Source: Pseudomonas trivialis (GTDB lineage Bacteria; Pseudomonadota; Gammaproteobacteria; Pseudomonadales; Pseudomonadaceae). Taken from it: DNA of 64,000 nt. The DNA lies in contig NZ_JYLK01000013.1 in NCBI RefSeq assembly GCF_001439805.1, forward strand, positions 62,001 to 126,000. Reading direction: 5' to 3'. The position numbers and the translations under genes were made by a program. The notes beneath the pieces were generated by a model. The model saw only the letters and a program-made list of their open reading frames with translations. It was not told where the DNA came from and did not search any database. Of the stretch, positions 1 through 8,100 are shown one piece after another (position 1 is the stretch's first letter; every line of letters begins with the position of its first letter).

Positions 1-1
1 C

Positions 2-1069
2 CTCAAGAGCCAACCAGAACCTCACTGCGCAAAGCTGGAGGAAGTCGCACTGCTCATAGCCCCCACACAGCAGGAAATGGCCGGGCAGACCTTGGAACAG
101 GCTATCGCAATTGGCCACGGCATAACCTTGTGCCGCGACCTCGGCAACCTGCCGCCGAACATTTGTACGCCGGAATATCTGGCACAAACAGCGCGCACAT
201 TCTCCACGTCGGCCAACGTCCATGTTGACGTGCTGGAACAGGAGCAAATTCAAGCCTTGGGCATGAATGCGTTTCTCTGCGTCGCGCGAGGATCAACGCA
301 GGCGCCCAAGCTGATTATCGTCAAGTACAACGCCGGCCCCGCCGAACAAGCGCCCATCGTCCTGGTAGGCAAAGGCATCACCTTCGACTCCGGTGGTATC
401 TCGATCAAACCGGGCGAAGCGATGGACGAAATGAAGTACGACATGTGCGGTGCTGCCTCAGTGCTCGGTACACTGAAAGCCATCATCGAAATGGAATTGC
501 CGTTGACCGTCTATGGTGTGATTCCGACCTGCGAAAACATGCCTGCCGGGGACGCGCTCAAACCGGGGGATATCATTACCAGCATGCTCGGCAAGACCAT
601 TGAGGTGCTCAACACCGATGCGGAGGGCCGCCTGATTCTCTGCGATGCGCTAACCTACGTCGAACAATTCAAGCCCGCTGCAGTGATCGATATCGCTACC
701 CTGACCGGCGCCTGCGTGGTCGCCCTTGGCCACGTGCACAGCGGGCTCTTTGCCCGGGAAGACGCATTGGCCGAGCAACTGTTGGCTGCCGCCAGCACCT
801 CCTGCGACACCGTCTGGCGTATGCCTCTTGATACCGACTACCACGAGTCACTGAAATCCAACTTCGCCGACTTGCCCAATATCGGTGGGCGCGCAGGTGG
901 CTGCATTACGGCCGCCTGCTTTCTCGAGAACTTCACCCGCAGCTATGCCTGGGCACATCTGGACATTGCCGGTACGGCCTGGAAGAGCGGGTCCGATAAA
1001 GGCGCCACAGGCCGCCCGGTCAGGCTATTGACTCAGTACCTGATTGATCGTTGCGCCCTGAACGCCTGA
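2..1069 (+). CDS. pepA: Leucyl aminopeptidase, M17 family (5' end outside window)
   Basis: Cytosolic M17 zinc/manganese exopeptidase that removes N-terminal residues from peptides. The frame is open from base 2, so the N-terminal domain lies mostly outside the window; about 355 of the usual ~490-500 residues are present. The catalytic domain is complete: metal-ligand segment GKGITFDSGG, the family signature NTDAEGRL, and the C-terminal DIAGTAW. The internal ATG at 77 is inside the conserved part and is not the start. It converges on a PrlC-like oligopeptidase across a strong hairpin. Beside a TonB receptor, an ABC importer-like protein and TldD/TldE, it probably finishes the degradation of an imported peptide. 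It may be a second copy next to a core pepA elsewhere; that cannot be judged here. Confidence 0.9.
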   Translation, partial: LKSQPEPHCAKLEEVALLIAPTQQEMAGQTLEQAIAIGHGITLCRDLGNLPPNICTPEYLAQTARTFSTSANVHVDVLEQEQIQALGMNAFLCVARGSTQAPKLIIVKYNAGPAEQAPIVLVGKGITFDSGGISIKPGEAMDEMKYDMCGAASVLGTLKAIIEMELPLTVYGVIPTCENMPAGDALKPGDIITSMLGKTIEVLNTDAEGRLILCDALTYVEQFKPAAVIDIATLTGACVVALGHVHSGLFAREDALAEQLLAAASTSCDTVWRMPLDTDYHESLKSNFADLPNIGGRAGGCITAACFLENFTRSYAWAHLDIAGTAWKSGSDKGATGRPVRLLTQYLIDRCALNA

Positions 1070-1080
1070 CACAGCAGTCG

Positions 1081-1104
1081 CCGGCCTGGACTCCTCCAGG
1101 CCGG
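1081..1104. terminator. Hairpin between convergent pepA and prlC
   Basis: A perfect 10-bp inverted repeat (CCGGCCTGGA / TCCAGGCCGG) with a 4-nt loop lies between the pepA stop at 1069 and the prlC stop at 1113. There is no clear T run on either side, so it is a probable bidirectional terminator or transcript-end stabiliser, not a textbook one. Confidence 0.5.
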
Positions 1105-1112
1105 TGCAGACG

Positions 1113-3158
1113 TTAAACCCGGGCCTGATCCAGGCCGCTCAACGCCAGCAACGCACCGATTTCCGGTTCGCGTCCACGGAAGCGCTTGAACAGATCCATC
1201 GCAGGCTCTGCGCCACCCTGGGCGAGTACGGTCTCGCGGAACGCCTTACCCACTACCGGGTTAAACAATCCTTCTTCCACAAAGCGCGAAAATGCATCGG
1301 CGGCCAACACTTCGGCCCATTTGTAGCTGTAATAACCCGCCGCATAACCGCCCGCAAAAATATGCGAGAACGTATTGGCAAACCGGATATAAGCGGGTGG
1401 TGACAACACAGACACTTCCTGACTCACCGCTGCCATGAATACCGTCGGGTCAGGCACCTGCGAGCGGGCATGCAGTTCAAAATCGAAGAGCGCCAATTCA
1501 ACCTGACGACACATCGCCAAACCGGCCTGGAAACTGCGCGACTCAACCAGCCGATTCAATAGCTCGTCCGGCAGCGGCTGACCATTATCCACATGACGAC
1601 TTAAGCCACGCAGCACTTGCGGTTGCCAGCACCAATTCTCCATAAACTGGCTAGGCAGTTCGACGGCATCCCATGCCACGCCATTGACACCCGCAACACC
1701 CGACTGCTCGACCCGGGTCAACAAATGGTGAAGACCATGCCCGAACTCATGAAACAAGGTCACTACTTCGTTATGGGTCAACAAGGCAGGCTCCCCCTGC
1801 ATGGCCGGAGCGAAATTGCAGACCAGATAGGCCATCGGCGCGTGCAACACGCCTTGTCTGTCTCGCCGACGGCTGCGACATCCATCCATCCACGCCCCTG
1901 CCCGCTTGTTCGGTCGCGCATAAAGGTCCAGGAAGAAACGTCCCACCACCACGTCCTGTTCAACGACTTCAAAAAAACACACTTCGGGGTGCCATGTATC
2001 GAAACCCGTCAGTTCGTTGATCTGAATGCCGTAGAGGCGCTCCACAAGTTCAAACATGCCCTTGAGCACGTGATCGACCGGAAAGTAACGTCGCAATGCC
2101 TCTTGGGACAGTGCGTAATATTGCTGCTGGTAGAGTTCGGAAAAATATCGGATGTCCCACATTTGCACATTCTCGACACCCCGTTCAACAGCGAAGGCAT
2201 TGAGCTGTTGCAGCTCTTGCATCGCACCTGCACGACTGTGTTCAGCCAGGTCGCGCAAGAAGTCCACAACCTGGGGCACAAAGTCAGCCATCTTGCTCAC
2301 CAGGCTGAGTTGCGCATAGTTCTCGTAGCCCAGCAGTTGAGCCAATTCCGCACGGCCCTCAAGGATCTGCTGCATGATCGGGCCATTATCGAACGCTCCG
2401 GCATTCGGCCCAACCTCCGAGGCTCGCGTGACGTTGTTGAAATACACCTCTTCTCGCAACGCTCGATCATCGGCATACGTGAGGATTGCCTGCACACAGG
2501 GCACCTCCAGCGTCAGCAGCCAGCCTTGCAGTCCCCGCTCTTTTGCGCAGTTGGCCATAAAGGACTTGGCCGCCACGGGTACGCCGGCCAGCGCTTGTTC
2601 ATCTGTCAGCAAACGGCTCCATGCCTGGGTGGCATCCATGACATTGTTGCCAAACAGGCTGCCCAGTTCACTCAGGTTAAGGTTGAGTTCGAGAAAACGT
2701 TGTTGACCGGCCGCTGGCAAATGAACGCCTGACAGTTTGAAATCCCTCAGGGCGTGATCGATCACCGAGCGTTGCGCCACATCGAAATCAACATAATTAC
2801 GGCTGTTCAACAAGGACTGAAAGCCCTTGTACAACGTCATGTTTTGACCCAGTTCCGTGCCGTACGCGGAAAGTTTTGCGAGCGCGGCCTCATAGGCTTC
2901 ACGCAGTTGCGGTGTGTTGCATACGGCATTCAGATGACTGACCGGACTCCAGACTTCGTTCAGCGCGGCATGGAGCTCATCGAGCGAGAGTACGAAACCC
3001 TCCCAGCTGAGGTCTTTGTTGTTGGCTGCGGTCAACCGTGCAAGTAACTGGCGATTATCGGCCAGCACCTGATCGATTGCCGGGCCGACGTGCTCGGCTT
3101 TTATCAGTGAATAAGCCGGCAAGTCACCGGCAGATAGCAGCGGATTGGCAGTGTGCAT
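1113..3158 (-). CDS. prlC: Oligopeptidase A-like M3 metallopeptidase
   Basis: Cytosolic zinc endopeptidase of the M3A family that cuts short peptides. The HEFGHGLHH zinc motif is near residue 470, followed by the family's downstream glutamate region (ELPSQFMENW). The chosen start at 3158 (MHTANPLL) has AGAGGAAC about 8 nt upstream and gives 681 residues, the normal PrlC length; the frame stays open to 3194. It lies 177 bp downstream of the TonB receptor on the same strand and is probably co-transcribed from the receptor promoter at 5789-5814. Its place in the island suggests it first cleaves peptides brought in by the receptor/ABC system. A second, core prlC elsewhere in the genome is likely but not visible. 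Confidence 0.88.
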   Translation of the reverse strand: MHTANPLLSAGDLPAYSLIKAEHVGPAIDQVLADNRQLLARLTAANNKDLSWEGFVLSLDELHAALNEVWSPVSHLNAVCNTPQLREAYEAALAKLSAYGTELGQNMTLYKGFQSLLNSRNYVDFDVAQRSVIDHALRDFKLSGVHLPAAGQQRFLELNLNLSELGSLFGNNVMDATQAWSRLLTDEQALAGVPVAAKSFMANCAKERGLQGWLLTLEVPCVQAILTYADDRALREEVYFNNVTRASEVGPNAGAFDNGPIMQQILEGRAELAQLLGYENYAQLSLVSKMADFVPQVVDFLRDLAEHSRAGAMQELQQLNAFAVERGVENVQMWDIRYFSELYQQQYYALSQEALRRYFPVDHVLKGMFELVERLYGIQINELTGFDTWHPEVCFFEVVEQDVVVGRFFLDLYARPNKRAGAWMDGCRSRRRDRQGVLHAPMAYLVCNFAPAMQGEPALLTHNEVVTLFHEFGHGLHHLLTRVEQSGVAGVNGVAWDAVELPSQFMENWCWQPQVLRGLSRHVDNGQPLPDELLNRLVESRSFQAGLAMCRQVELALFDFELHARSQVPDPTVFMAAVSQEVSVLSPPAYIRFANTFSHIFAGGYAAGYYSYKWAEVLAADAFSRFVEEGLFNPVVGKAFRETVLAQGGAEPAMDLFKRFRGREPEIGALLALSGLDQARV

Positions 3159-3335
3159 CCAGTGTTCCTCTTGGGGGTAGAGATCAGGCATCAAGCGCCA
3201 AAGACAGGAAGGTGGCGACGCTCATCGTCGAACTGGAGAGTGTCCATTAACAATGAGGGGCTTCGTATTCAGGGGGAATCGCAAGTCCAGCAAGGCCGCA
3301 ATTTCTTGCGGCGGCTGCCAACTCGCGAGGCGCAG

Positions 3336-5741
3336 TCAGAAGTTGTAAACGAAGGTCAGACGAGCATTGCGCTCTTCTCGAAGCGGGATAAAAGCCGATG
3401 TGCCAGAGCCATAATAAAGCGTGCGGTCGAATACGTTTTTGACACCCAGCGTCAGCGAGTATTCTTTCGCATGGTAGAAGACTGAAAGATCGGTGCTGGC
3501 ACCCCCCGGTATTTCGTAGGAGTCCGATCCAATCCCTCCTATAGCATTGCTGAAAGCAACCATGCCGAGCCCTGCACCGAAGCCCTTGTAGCGCCCTTCC
3601 TGCAGTTCATAGGATGTCCATAGGGTGGCCGTGTCGCCGGGTTGGGAAGAGAACTCCGACGTATCCCCCTTGGCCAACTTCGGCACGACGTACTTCACGT
3701 GGGTATAACCCGCTGCGATGTTCCAACCGGGCACCAGTTCACCGGTCAGGGTGAAGTCATACCCTTTGCTTTCCTGTGACTGAATGCCAATATTTCTCCT
3801 GGTGATGGGATCAGTGAGCGGGACATTATCCTGCTGCAATTCAAAGTAAGCGGTGGTCAGTGTCAATGCATCGTCCAGGAAACTGAACTTCGCCCCCACT
3901 TCCTTCGATTCGCTGGTCAGCGGCGGCAGGAGCTGGAAGGTAGTAGTGTCATAACCACTCGATCCGTTAAATCCGTGAATGACGTTCGCATAGACCGTCA
4001 TCTGCGGAGAAACATCGTAACTGATGCCAACATTGGGCACCCATTTTTCCGCTACGTCGGGAGGGCTCTGGGAAGCGGTACCGTCGCTCGAATAAACAGT
4101 CCCGTCGCTAATCCATTTGGCCTTCTTGGCCGCCAGCAGAACATGGGTGCGATCACCAACATCCATCTGATCCTGCAGGATCAGCCCACGTTGCTGAGTG
4201 CGTCTGTCGCTGGAACGATAGGTGGCCCCCCCTACCTTCGGGAGAAGGTCCAGGGAATCCGTATCATATATGTTCACTTGCGGGTAAGACCCGCGCTCTC
4301 CAGGAACGTCACGATCGTTCTGAACGGTTAAAATGTGTTGATAGTCGACGCCGACCAATACTTTGTGGGTGATAAAGCCCGTCTTGAACTTGCCTCGGAT
4401 ATCGTTCTGCAGGCTCCAGGATTTTGAGTTGTTGACCGCGGAAAAAGGCGACGCAAAGACCACGGAACCGTCCTGGTTAAATGCATTGAGCTGCCATAAC
4501 CGTAAGGTGTCGGTGTTATCAACATACGTGGCCTTACTGTTGAAGGTCCAGTCATCAATCAAATCCTGGGAAAACTCGTAATAGCCGGTCTTGTTTTCGC
4601 TGCGAAAACCATCGTCTTTACGAAACACGCGGTAAGTGGGCAATTTTTGAATCTTACCGTTAAGCGCCATCGTAGAATACGGTGCCGCTTGTCTTTGTTT
4701 ACCGTACTCAGCACCGAACGTCAGACGCGTGTGCTCACCCTCCCACGTCAAGGCAGGGGCAACGAAGACATCCCGCTTACCGTCAAAATCAGGAGAAGCA
4801 TTGTCTGATTTCATATTCGACAGGTTCAAGCGGTAACTCAGCGAACGATCCTCATTCAGTGCCCCCCCCAGGTCCAACCCCTGCTTGAGCTCACCATAAT
4901 CCGCCACTTCCAGGCTCAGCGTTCGCACATCATACTTAACAGGTGCCTTGCGTATGATGTTAATGGTTCCGCCCGGTGTGGAACTGCCAGACATGATTGA
5001 ATCCGGCCCCTTGATGACTTCCACACGTTCAATACCTTGAATCGAACTGCCATTTACGCCGGCATTGGGCATGCCATTGGTGGAGGTCTTCTCGACGAGA
5101 AATCCACGAATCTTGTACTGAGCACCGCCTCGGTTGCTTACCGTTTGCTGAACACCTGGTGAGCTTTTGAGCGCATCGGACAGATTGGTTGCCTGGCGAT
5201 CCTTGAGTAATTTTGCGCTCAGCACGTCAACCGACTGGGCGGTCTGTTTCAAAGGTGTATCAGTTCTCGAAACGCTGCTTGAGTTGGAGGGGTTGTAATA
5301 GAGCTGATCATCACTCAGCGCCGAGCCATTGACCGCGATTGAAGGCAACTGGGCATCGGTGGCGGTAATATTCGTTGGGGCAACATTCAACACCGCAGGC
5401 GCGCTCGTCACCGTCAGCGTACCATTTGCCGTCACGTCCAGAACCAGCTCTGTACCTTGCAGGCAGGCCGCGATGGCTTGCTCCGCTGTCATGTTGCCGC
5501 GCACTGCGCGCCCCTGGTAGGGAGCAACGAGCGTTGGCTCGAATGAAATCACGCGACCACTTTGCCGTGCGATATTCAACAGCATTGTATTAAGTGGCGC
5601 TGCCGGTATCTCATAGTGCTCGCGCGCCACGGTGGCTGCTGGATTTTCTTGCGCCAGCACCAGGGGGGGGATAGCACCCAGGGCGAATACCATGGCTATG
5701 CGTAAAGGCGTCAACGCGTAGCGACTATTGGATTTTTTCAT
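3336..5741 (-). CDS. TonB-dependent outer-membrane receptor with STN signalling domain
   Basis: Outer-membrane beta-barrel that imports a ligand using TonB energy and signals its presence to FecR. In order: signal peptide (residues 1-31, ending VLAQE), STN domain (about 40-115), plug domain (about 165-300; VEVIKGPDSIMSGSSTPGG), 22-strand-type barrel, and a terminal phenylalanine (TFVYNF). The start at 5741 is chosen because GAGG lies 6 nt upstream; the ATG at 5747 is too close to it, and the frame is open to 5795. It has the siderophore-receptor architecture (FpvA/FoxA/FhuE-like). However, the neighbours are peptidases and a YddA/SbmA-like ABC protein, with no siderophore biosynthesis or ferric reductase, so the ligand may be a peptide or metallopeptide. 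It is preceded by the ECF-type promoter at 5789-5814. Confidence 0.9.
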   Translation of the reverse strand: MKKSNSRYALTPLRIAMVFALGAIPPLVLAQENPAATVAREHYEIPAAPLNTMLLNIARQSGRVISFEPTLVAPYQGRAVRGNMTAEQAIAACLQGTELVLDVTANGTLTVTSAPAVLNVAPTNITATDAQLPSIAVNGSALSDDQLYYNPSNSSSVSRTDTPLKQTAQSVDVLSAKLLKDRQATNLSDALKSSPGVQQTVSNRGGAQYKIRGFLVEKTSTNGMPNAGVNGSSIQGIERVEVIKGPDSIMSGSSTPGGTINIIRKAPVKYDVRTLSLEVADYGELKQGLDLGGALNEDRSLSYRLNLSNMKSDNASPDFDGKRDVFVAPALTWEGEHTRLTFGAEYGKQRQAAPYSTMALNGKIQKLPTYRVFRKDDGFRSENKTGYYEFSQDLIDDWTFNSKATYVDNTDTLRLWQLNAFNQDGSVVFASPFSAVNNSKSWSLQNDIRGKFKTGFITHKVLVGVDYQHILTVQNDRDVPGERGSYPQVNIYDTDSLDLLPKVGGATYRSSDRRTQQRGLILQDQMDVGDRTHVLLAAKKAKWISDGTVYSSDGTASQSPPDVAEKWVPNVGISYDVSPQMTVYANVIHGFNGSSGYDTTTFQLLPPLTSESKEVGAKFSFLDDALTLTTAYFELQQDNVPLTDPITRRNIGIQSQESKGYDFTLTGELVPGWNIAAGYTHVKYVVPKLAKGDTSEFSSQPGDTATLWTSYELQEGRYKGFGAGLGMVAFSNAIGGIGSDSYEIPGGASTDLSVFYHAKEYSLTLGVKNVFDRTLYYGSGTSAFIPLREERNARLTFVYNF

Positions 5742-5788
5742 CAGCATCCTCGACGGCAGAGCAGGTTTATGAGTTTTGTTACCTACTT

Positions 5789-5814
5789 TGTGCAACGAGA
5801 GAAAAAAAGTGACA
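5789..5814 (-). promoter_or_regulatory. Candidate ECF-sigma promoter of the TonB receptor
   Basis: Read on the minus strand the site is TGTCACTTTT, 8 nt, GTTGCACA, ending 47 nt before the receptor start. Exactly the same two blocks with the same 8-nt spacing occur at 7672-7697 in front of the STN-tonB operon. The repeat is seen directly; assignment to the FecI-type sigma encoded between them is inference. Confidence 0.65.
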
Positions 5815-6054
5815 GTGCCATTACTAAAAAGGCCACACCCCTACAATTTCGTGATGCCCTCAGCTAACCCAATCCCTTTCAGAAAGTCTGGAGGCTGACT
5901 CACCTGCCCTCCTTGCCTGCGGCATCAGCCCGGCACTGACAAGCCATGAAATACGGGTGTGCACTTGAATTGTGCGGGATGGATTGGCGCGCACTCAATT
6001 GAACCAGATATCCCGGAAAGCCCTGGAAAAGCCATTAAAAAATTCGAATTCAAC

Positions 6055-6078
6055 GCGAATTATTAGAATGGCATTCGC
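6055..6078. promoter_or_regulatory. Inverted repeat upstream of the ECF sigma gene (possible Fur site)
   Basis: GCGAAT and ATTCGC form the ends of a 24-bp dyad, with a second perfect dyad inside it (GAATG-G-CATTC, 6066-6076). It lies about 90 bp before the sigma gene. FecI-type sigma genes are usually Fur-controlled, and the A+T-rich core partly resembles a Fur box, but agreement with the 19-bp consensus is weak. Another repressor is possible. Confidence 0.35.
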
Positions 6079-6164
6079 CTTGCATTGTTTTCCCCATAGG
6101 CGCCGCCACGATCCATGTGCGCGGATTTTAGATAAAGAGTCAGCGTTTTCGAGAAAGACTAATC

Positions 6165-6677
6165 ATGTCCAGTGCACTGATTGGCAAACCCGATTTACTC
6201 ACCGAAATCTTCCGTCGCGATTATCGCTGGTTAGCTGAACGTCTACGCTATCGCCTGGGCTGCCGATTTAATGCCGAGGATGTCGCTTCAGAATCTTTTT
6301 TACAGCTCTCGACCCTCAGCACGCTGGAAGGCGTGCGCGAGCCGCGAGCGATGCTGACGACTATAGCCAATCGCGTCCTCTACGAAGTGTCGCGTCGCAA
6401 AGCGCTGGAGAAGGCGTACCTGCAGGCACTCGCGTCAGCTCCCGAACATGTGCATACTTCGCCCGAAGAGCAGCACCTGCTTCTGGAGTCGCTGCTGGCA
6501 ATCGACAAAGCCTTGGACGGACTGTCGAGCAAGGCGCGACAAGCCTTCCTGTACAGCCAGCTCGATGGCATGACCTACGCACAAATCGCGGTTAAATTGG
6601 GTGTGTCGGCCAGTATGGTGCGTCAATACATGACTAAAGCCTTGACTCAATGCTACCTGGTTGCAGCGCAATCCTGA
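6165..6677 (+). CDS. FecI-type ECF RNA polymerase sigma factor
   Basis: Extracytoplasmic-function sigma factor of 170 residues, a normal FecI length. Region 2 (about residues 15-75) is followed by region 4 with a helix-turn-helix (YAQIAVKLGVSASMVRQYM, about 138-156). It is followed after 14 bp by a FecR regulator and is divergent from an STN-type receptor, the standard cell-surface signalling layout. When the receptor binds its ligand, FecR should release or activate this sigma to transcribe the receptor and probably the STN-tonB operon, which carries the same promoter motif. Confidence 0.92.
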   Translation: MSSALIGKPDLLTEIFRRDYRWLAERLRYRLGCRFNAEDVASESFLQLSTLSTLEGVREPRAMLTTIANRVLYEVSRRKALEKAYLQALASAPEHVHTSPEEQHLLLESLLAIDKALDGLSSKARQAFLYSQLDGMTYAQIAVKLGVSASMVRQYMTKALTQCYLVAAQS

Positions 6678-6691
6678 GTGCGGAGCATACG

Positions 6692-7630
6692 ATGTCGAAA
6701 CCGATTGCACCCGATACTGTCGCGCAGCAGGCAATCGAATGGATGGTGCACCTCCACTCGGGCGAGATGAGCGACGCGCAGCGTTCCGATTTCGAGCGCT
6801 GGCGAGCCGAACACCACAGCCACGAACTGGCATGCCGCCGAATCGAAAAGGCCTTGGGCCATGTCCCTCAGGTGGCAGCCGAGCCCTCGTTGCGTAAAAC
6901 GTTGAACGGTACAGGCGGTCGTCGTCAGTTCCTGACAAATGCTTTGGCCATCGCGACGATCGTCTCTACCGGCGGCTGGTTTTACAACCGACATACCCCG
7001 CTGACCGGATTGCTGGCTGATTTGCATACGGCCACTGGAGAACGCACCACCACTCACCTGGCTGATGGCAGCGTGCTGACCCTGAATGCGCGCAGCAGCG
7101 TCGACGTCAAATTTGATGCACATCGTCGTCACCTCTATTTGACGAAGGGGCAAATTTACATTGATGCCCAGCCTGCACGCACCCCGCTGGTGATTACTAC
7201 GGCCGATGGCGAGATCAGCATGCACAGCGGTGCATTCACCGTCTCCGTCAGATCCGACGGCACACGGGTTGCCGCCCTTTCGCAAGCCGCACAAATCAGC
7301 GCTCGCAACCTCAGTACCCAACTGCTTACAGGCCAAGGCGTACTGTTTAATAACCAGGGGATTTTTCCTCGTCAGATTGCGGTGAATTCAGAGAGCGCCT
7401 GGGTCAACGGATTCATCGAAGTCAATGATCAGCCCCTTGGAACCCTTATTGAGGCCTTCCGCGATTACCGCACAGGCATCGTCCGGGTATCACCGGAAGC
7501 TGCCAAGCTGCGGGTCAGCGGCGTTTTCCCGCTCGACAATACCGACTACGCCCTGGAAGCCCTTGCTCAGACGATGCCTGTCGTCATCACCCGAACCAGC
7601 GGATATTGGGTCAGCATTTCCAAATCCTGA
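6692..7630 (+). CDS. FecR-family anti-sigma/sigma-regulator
   Basis: Inner-membrane regulator that passes the receptor's signal to the sigma factor. It has an N-terminal cytoplasmic domain (about residues 8-50, FERWRAEHHSHELACRR), one membrane segment near residues 85-105, and a periplasmic FecR domain (HLADGSVLTLNARSSVDV) with a C-terminal STN-interacting part. The start at 6692 (MSKPIAPD) gives 312 residues, typical for FecR; the frame also opens upstream at 6650, but that would overlap the sigma gene. It forms an operon with the preceding sigma gene. Confidence 0.92.
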   Translation: MSKPIAPDTVAQQAIEWMVHLHSGEMSDAQRSDFERWRAEHHSHELACRRIEKALGHVPQVAAEPSLRKTLNGTGGRRQFLTNALAIATIVSTGGWFYNRHTPLTGLLADLHTATGERTTTHLADGSVLTLNARSSVDVKFDAHRRHLYLTKGQIYIDAQPARTPLVITTADGEISMHSGAFTVSVRSDGTRVAALSQAAQISARNLSTQLLTGQGVLFNNQGIFPRQIAVNSESAWVNGFIEVNDQPLGTLIEAFRDYRTGIVRVSPEAAKLRVSGVFPLDNTDYALEALAQTMPVVITRTSGYWVSISKS

Positions 7631-7671
7631 CCCTTCCCGCCTCCCACCTCAAAAAAATCTCGCACACTCGC

Positions 7672-7697
7672 TGTCACTTTTATCTTCTGGTTGCACA
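7672..7697 (+). promoter_or_regulatory. Candidate ECF-sigma promoter of the STN-tonB-exbBD-ABC-tldED operon
   Basis: TGTCACTTTT, 8 nt, GTTGCACA, ending 31 nt before the GTG start of the STN protein. It matches the receptor's site at 5789-5814 at all 18 fixed positions with the same spacing. Its position in the 98-bp gap after fecR implies that the long downstream operon has its own sigma-dependent promoter. Confidence 0.65.
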
Positions 7698-7728
7698 GAC
7701 CTTATAGAGATAACCAGAGTGTGCCGCC

Positions 7729-8100
7729 GTGAAACCTGCTCAACGTATTCGCTTCGCCACCACAGCCCCACCTTTACGCTTGGCGCTCGCGCTCTTGTTG
7801 CTTTGCATCAGCCGCCAAGCCATGAGTTGCGAATTGGACGCGGCTTATCCCTTTCACATTGAAGCTCAAAGCTTGAGTGAAACCCTTCTGCTGATTGGCC
7901 GTGCGAGTGGTTGTACCGTCTCGTTCAAACCCGACAACACACGTGACTACCAAAGCCAACCCATCAACGGCCGCCTTAGCGTGCGCCAGGCCATGGGGCT
8001 GGCACTGATCGACAGCGACCTTGAAACGCTGCAAACCCGCAACGGTTCCCTGACCGTCCGTAAGCGCGGCGCCGCACCCCGTTATGTGGGGGAAGAATGA
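7729..8100 (+). CDS. Small secreted protein consisting of a lone STN (secretin/TonB N-terminal) domain
   Basis: 123 residues starting at GTG: a hydrophobic signal sequence (about residues 17-33) and then almost only an STN fold (about 40-112; FHIEAQSLSETLLLIGRASG and later GRLSVRQAMGLAL). STN domains normally form the periplasmic signalling extension of a receptor or part of a secretin; here one is free. It is translationally coupled to tonB (ATGA overlap, 8097-8100). It may act as a soluble adaptor between FecR and TonB or the receptor, or compete with the receptor's own STN domain. The function is inferred only from the domain. Confidence 0.75.
   Translation: MKPAQRIRFATTAPPLRLALALLLLCISRQAMSCELDAAYPFHIEAQSLSETLLLIGRASGCTVSFKPDNTRDYQSQPINGRLSVRQAMGLALIDSDLETLQTRNGSLTVRKRGAAPRYVGEE

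Larger units (their letters stand above)
5742..6164. other. Divergent regulatory region between receptor and sigma factor
   Basis: About 420 bp without a convincing gene. It holds the receptor's promoter-like motif (5789-5814, minus strand) and an inverted repeat at 6055-6078 that could control the sigma factor gene. The middle (about 5815-6050) shows nothing I can assign. Confidence 0.7.

Noticed and set aside
1617..2732. Long plus-strand open frame of 371 codons inside prlC
   Set aside because: Exact antisense shadow of the M3 peptidase; the minus-strand frame has a clear family match and zinc motif.
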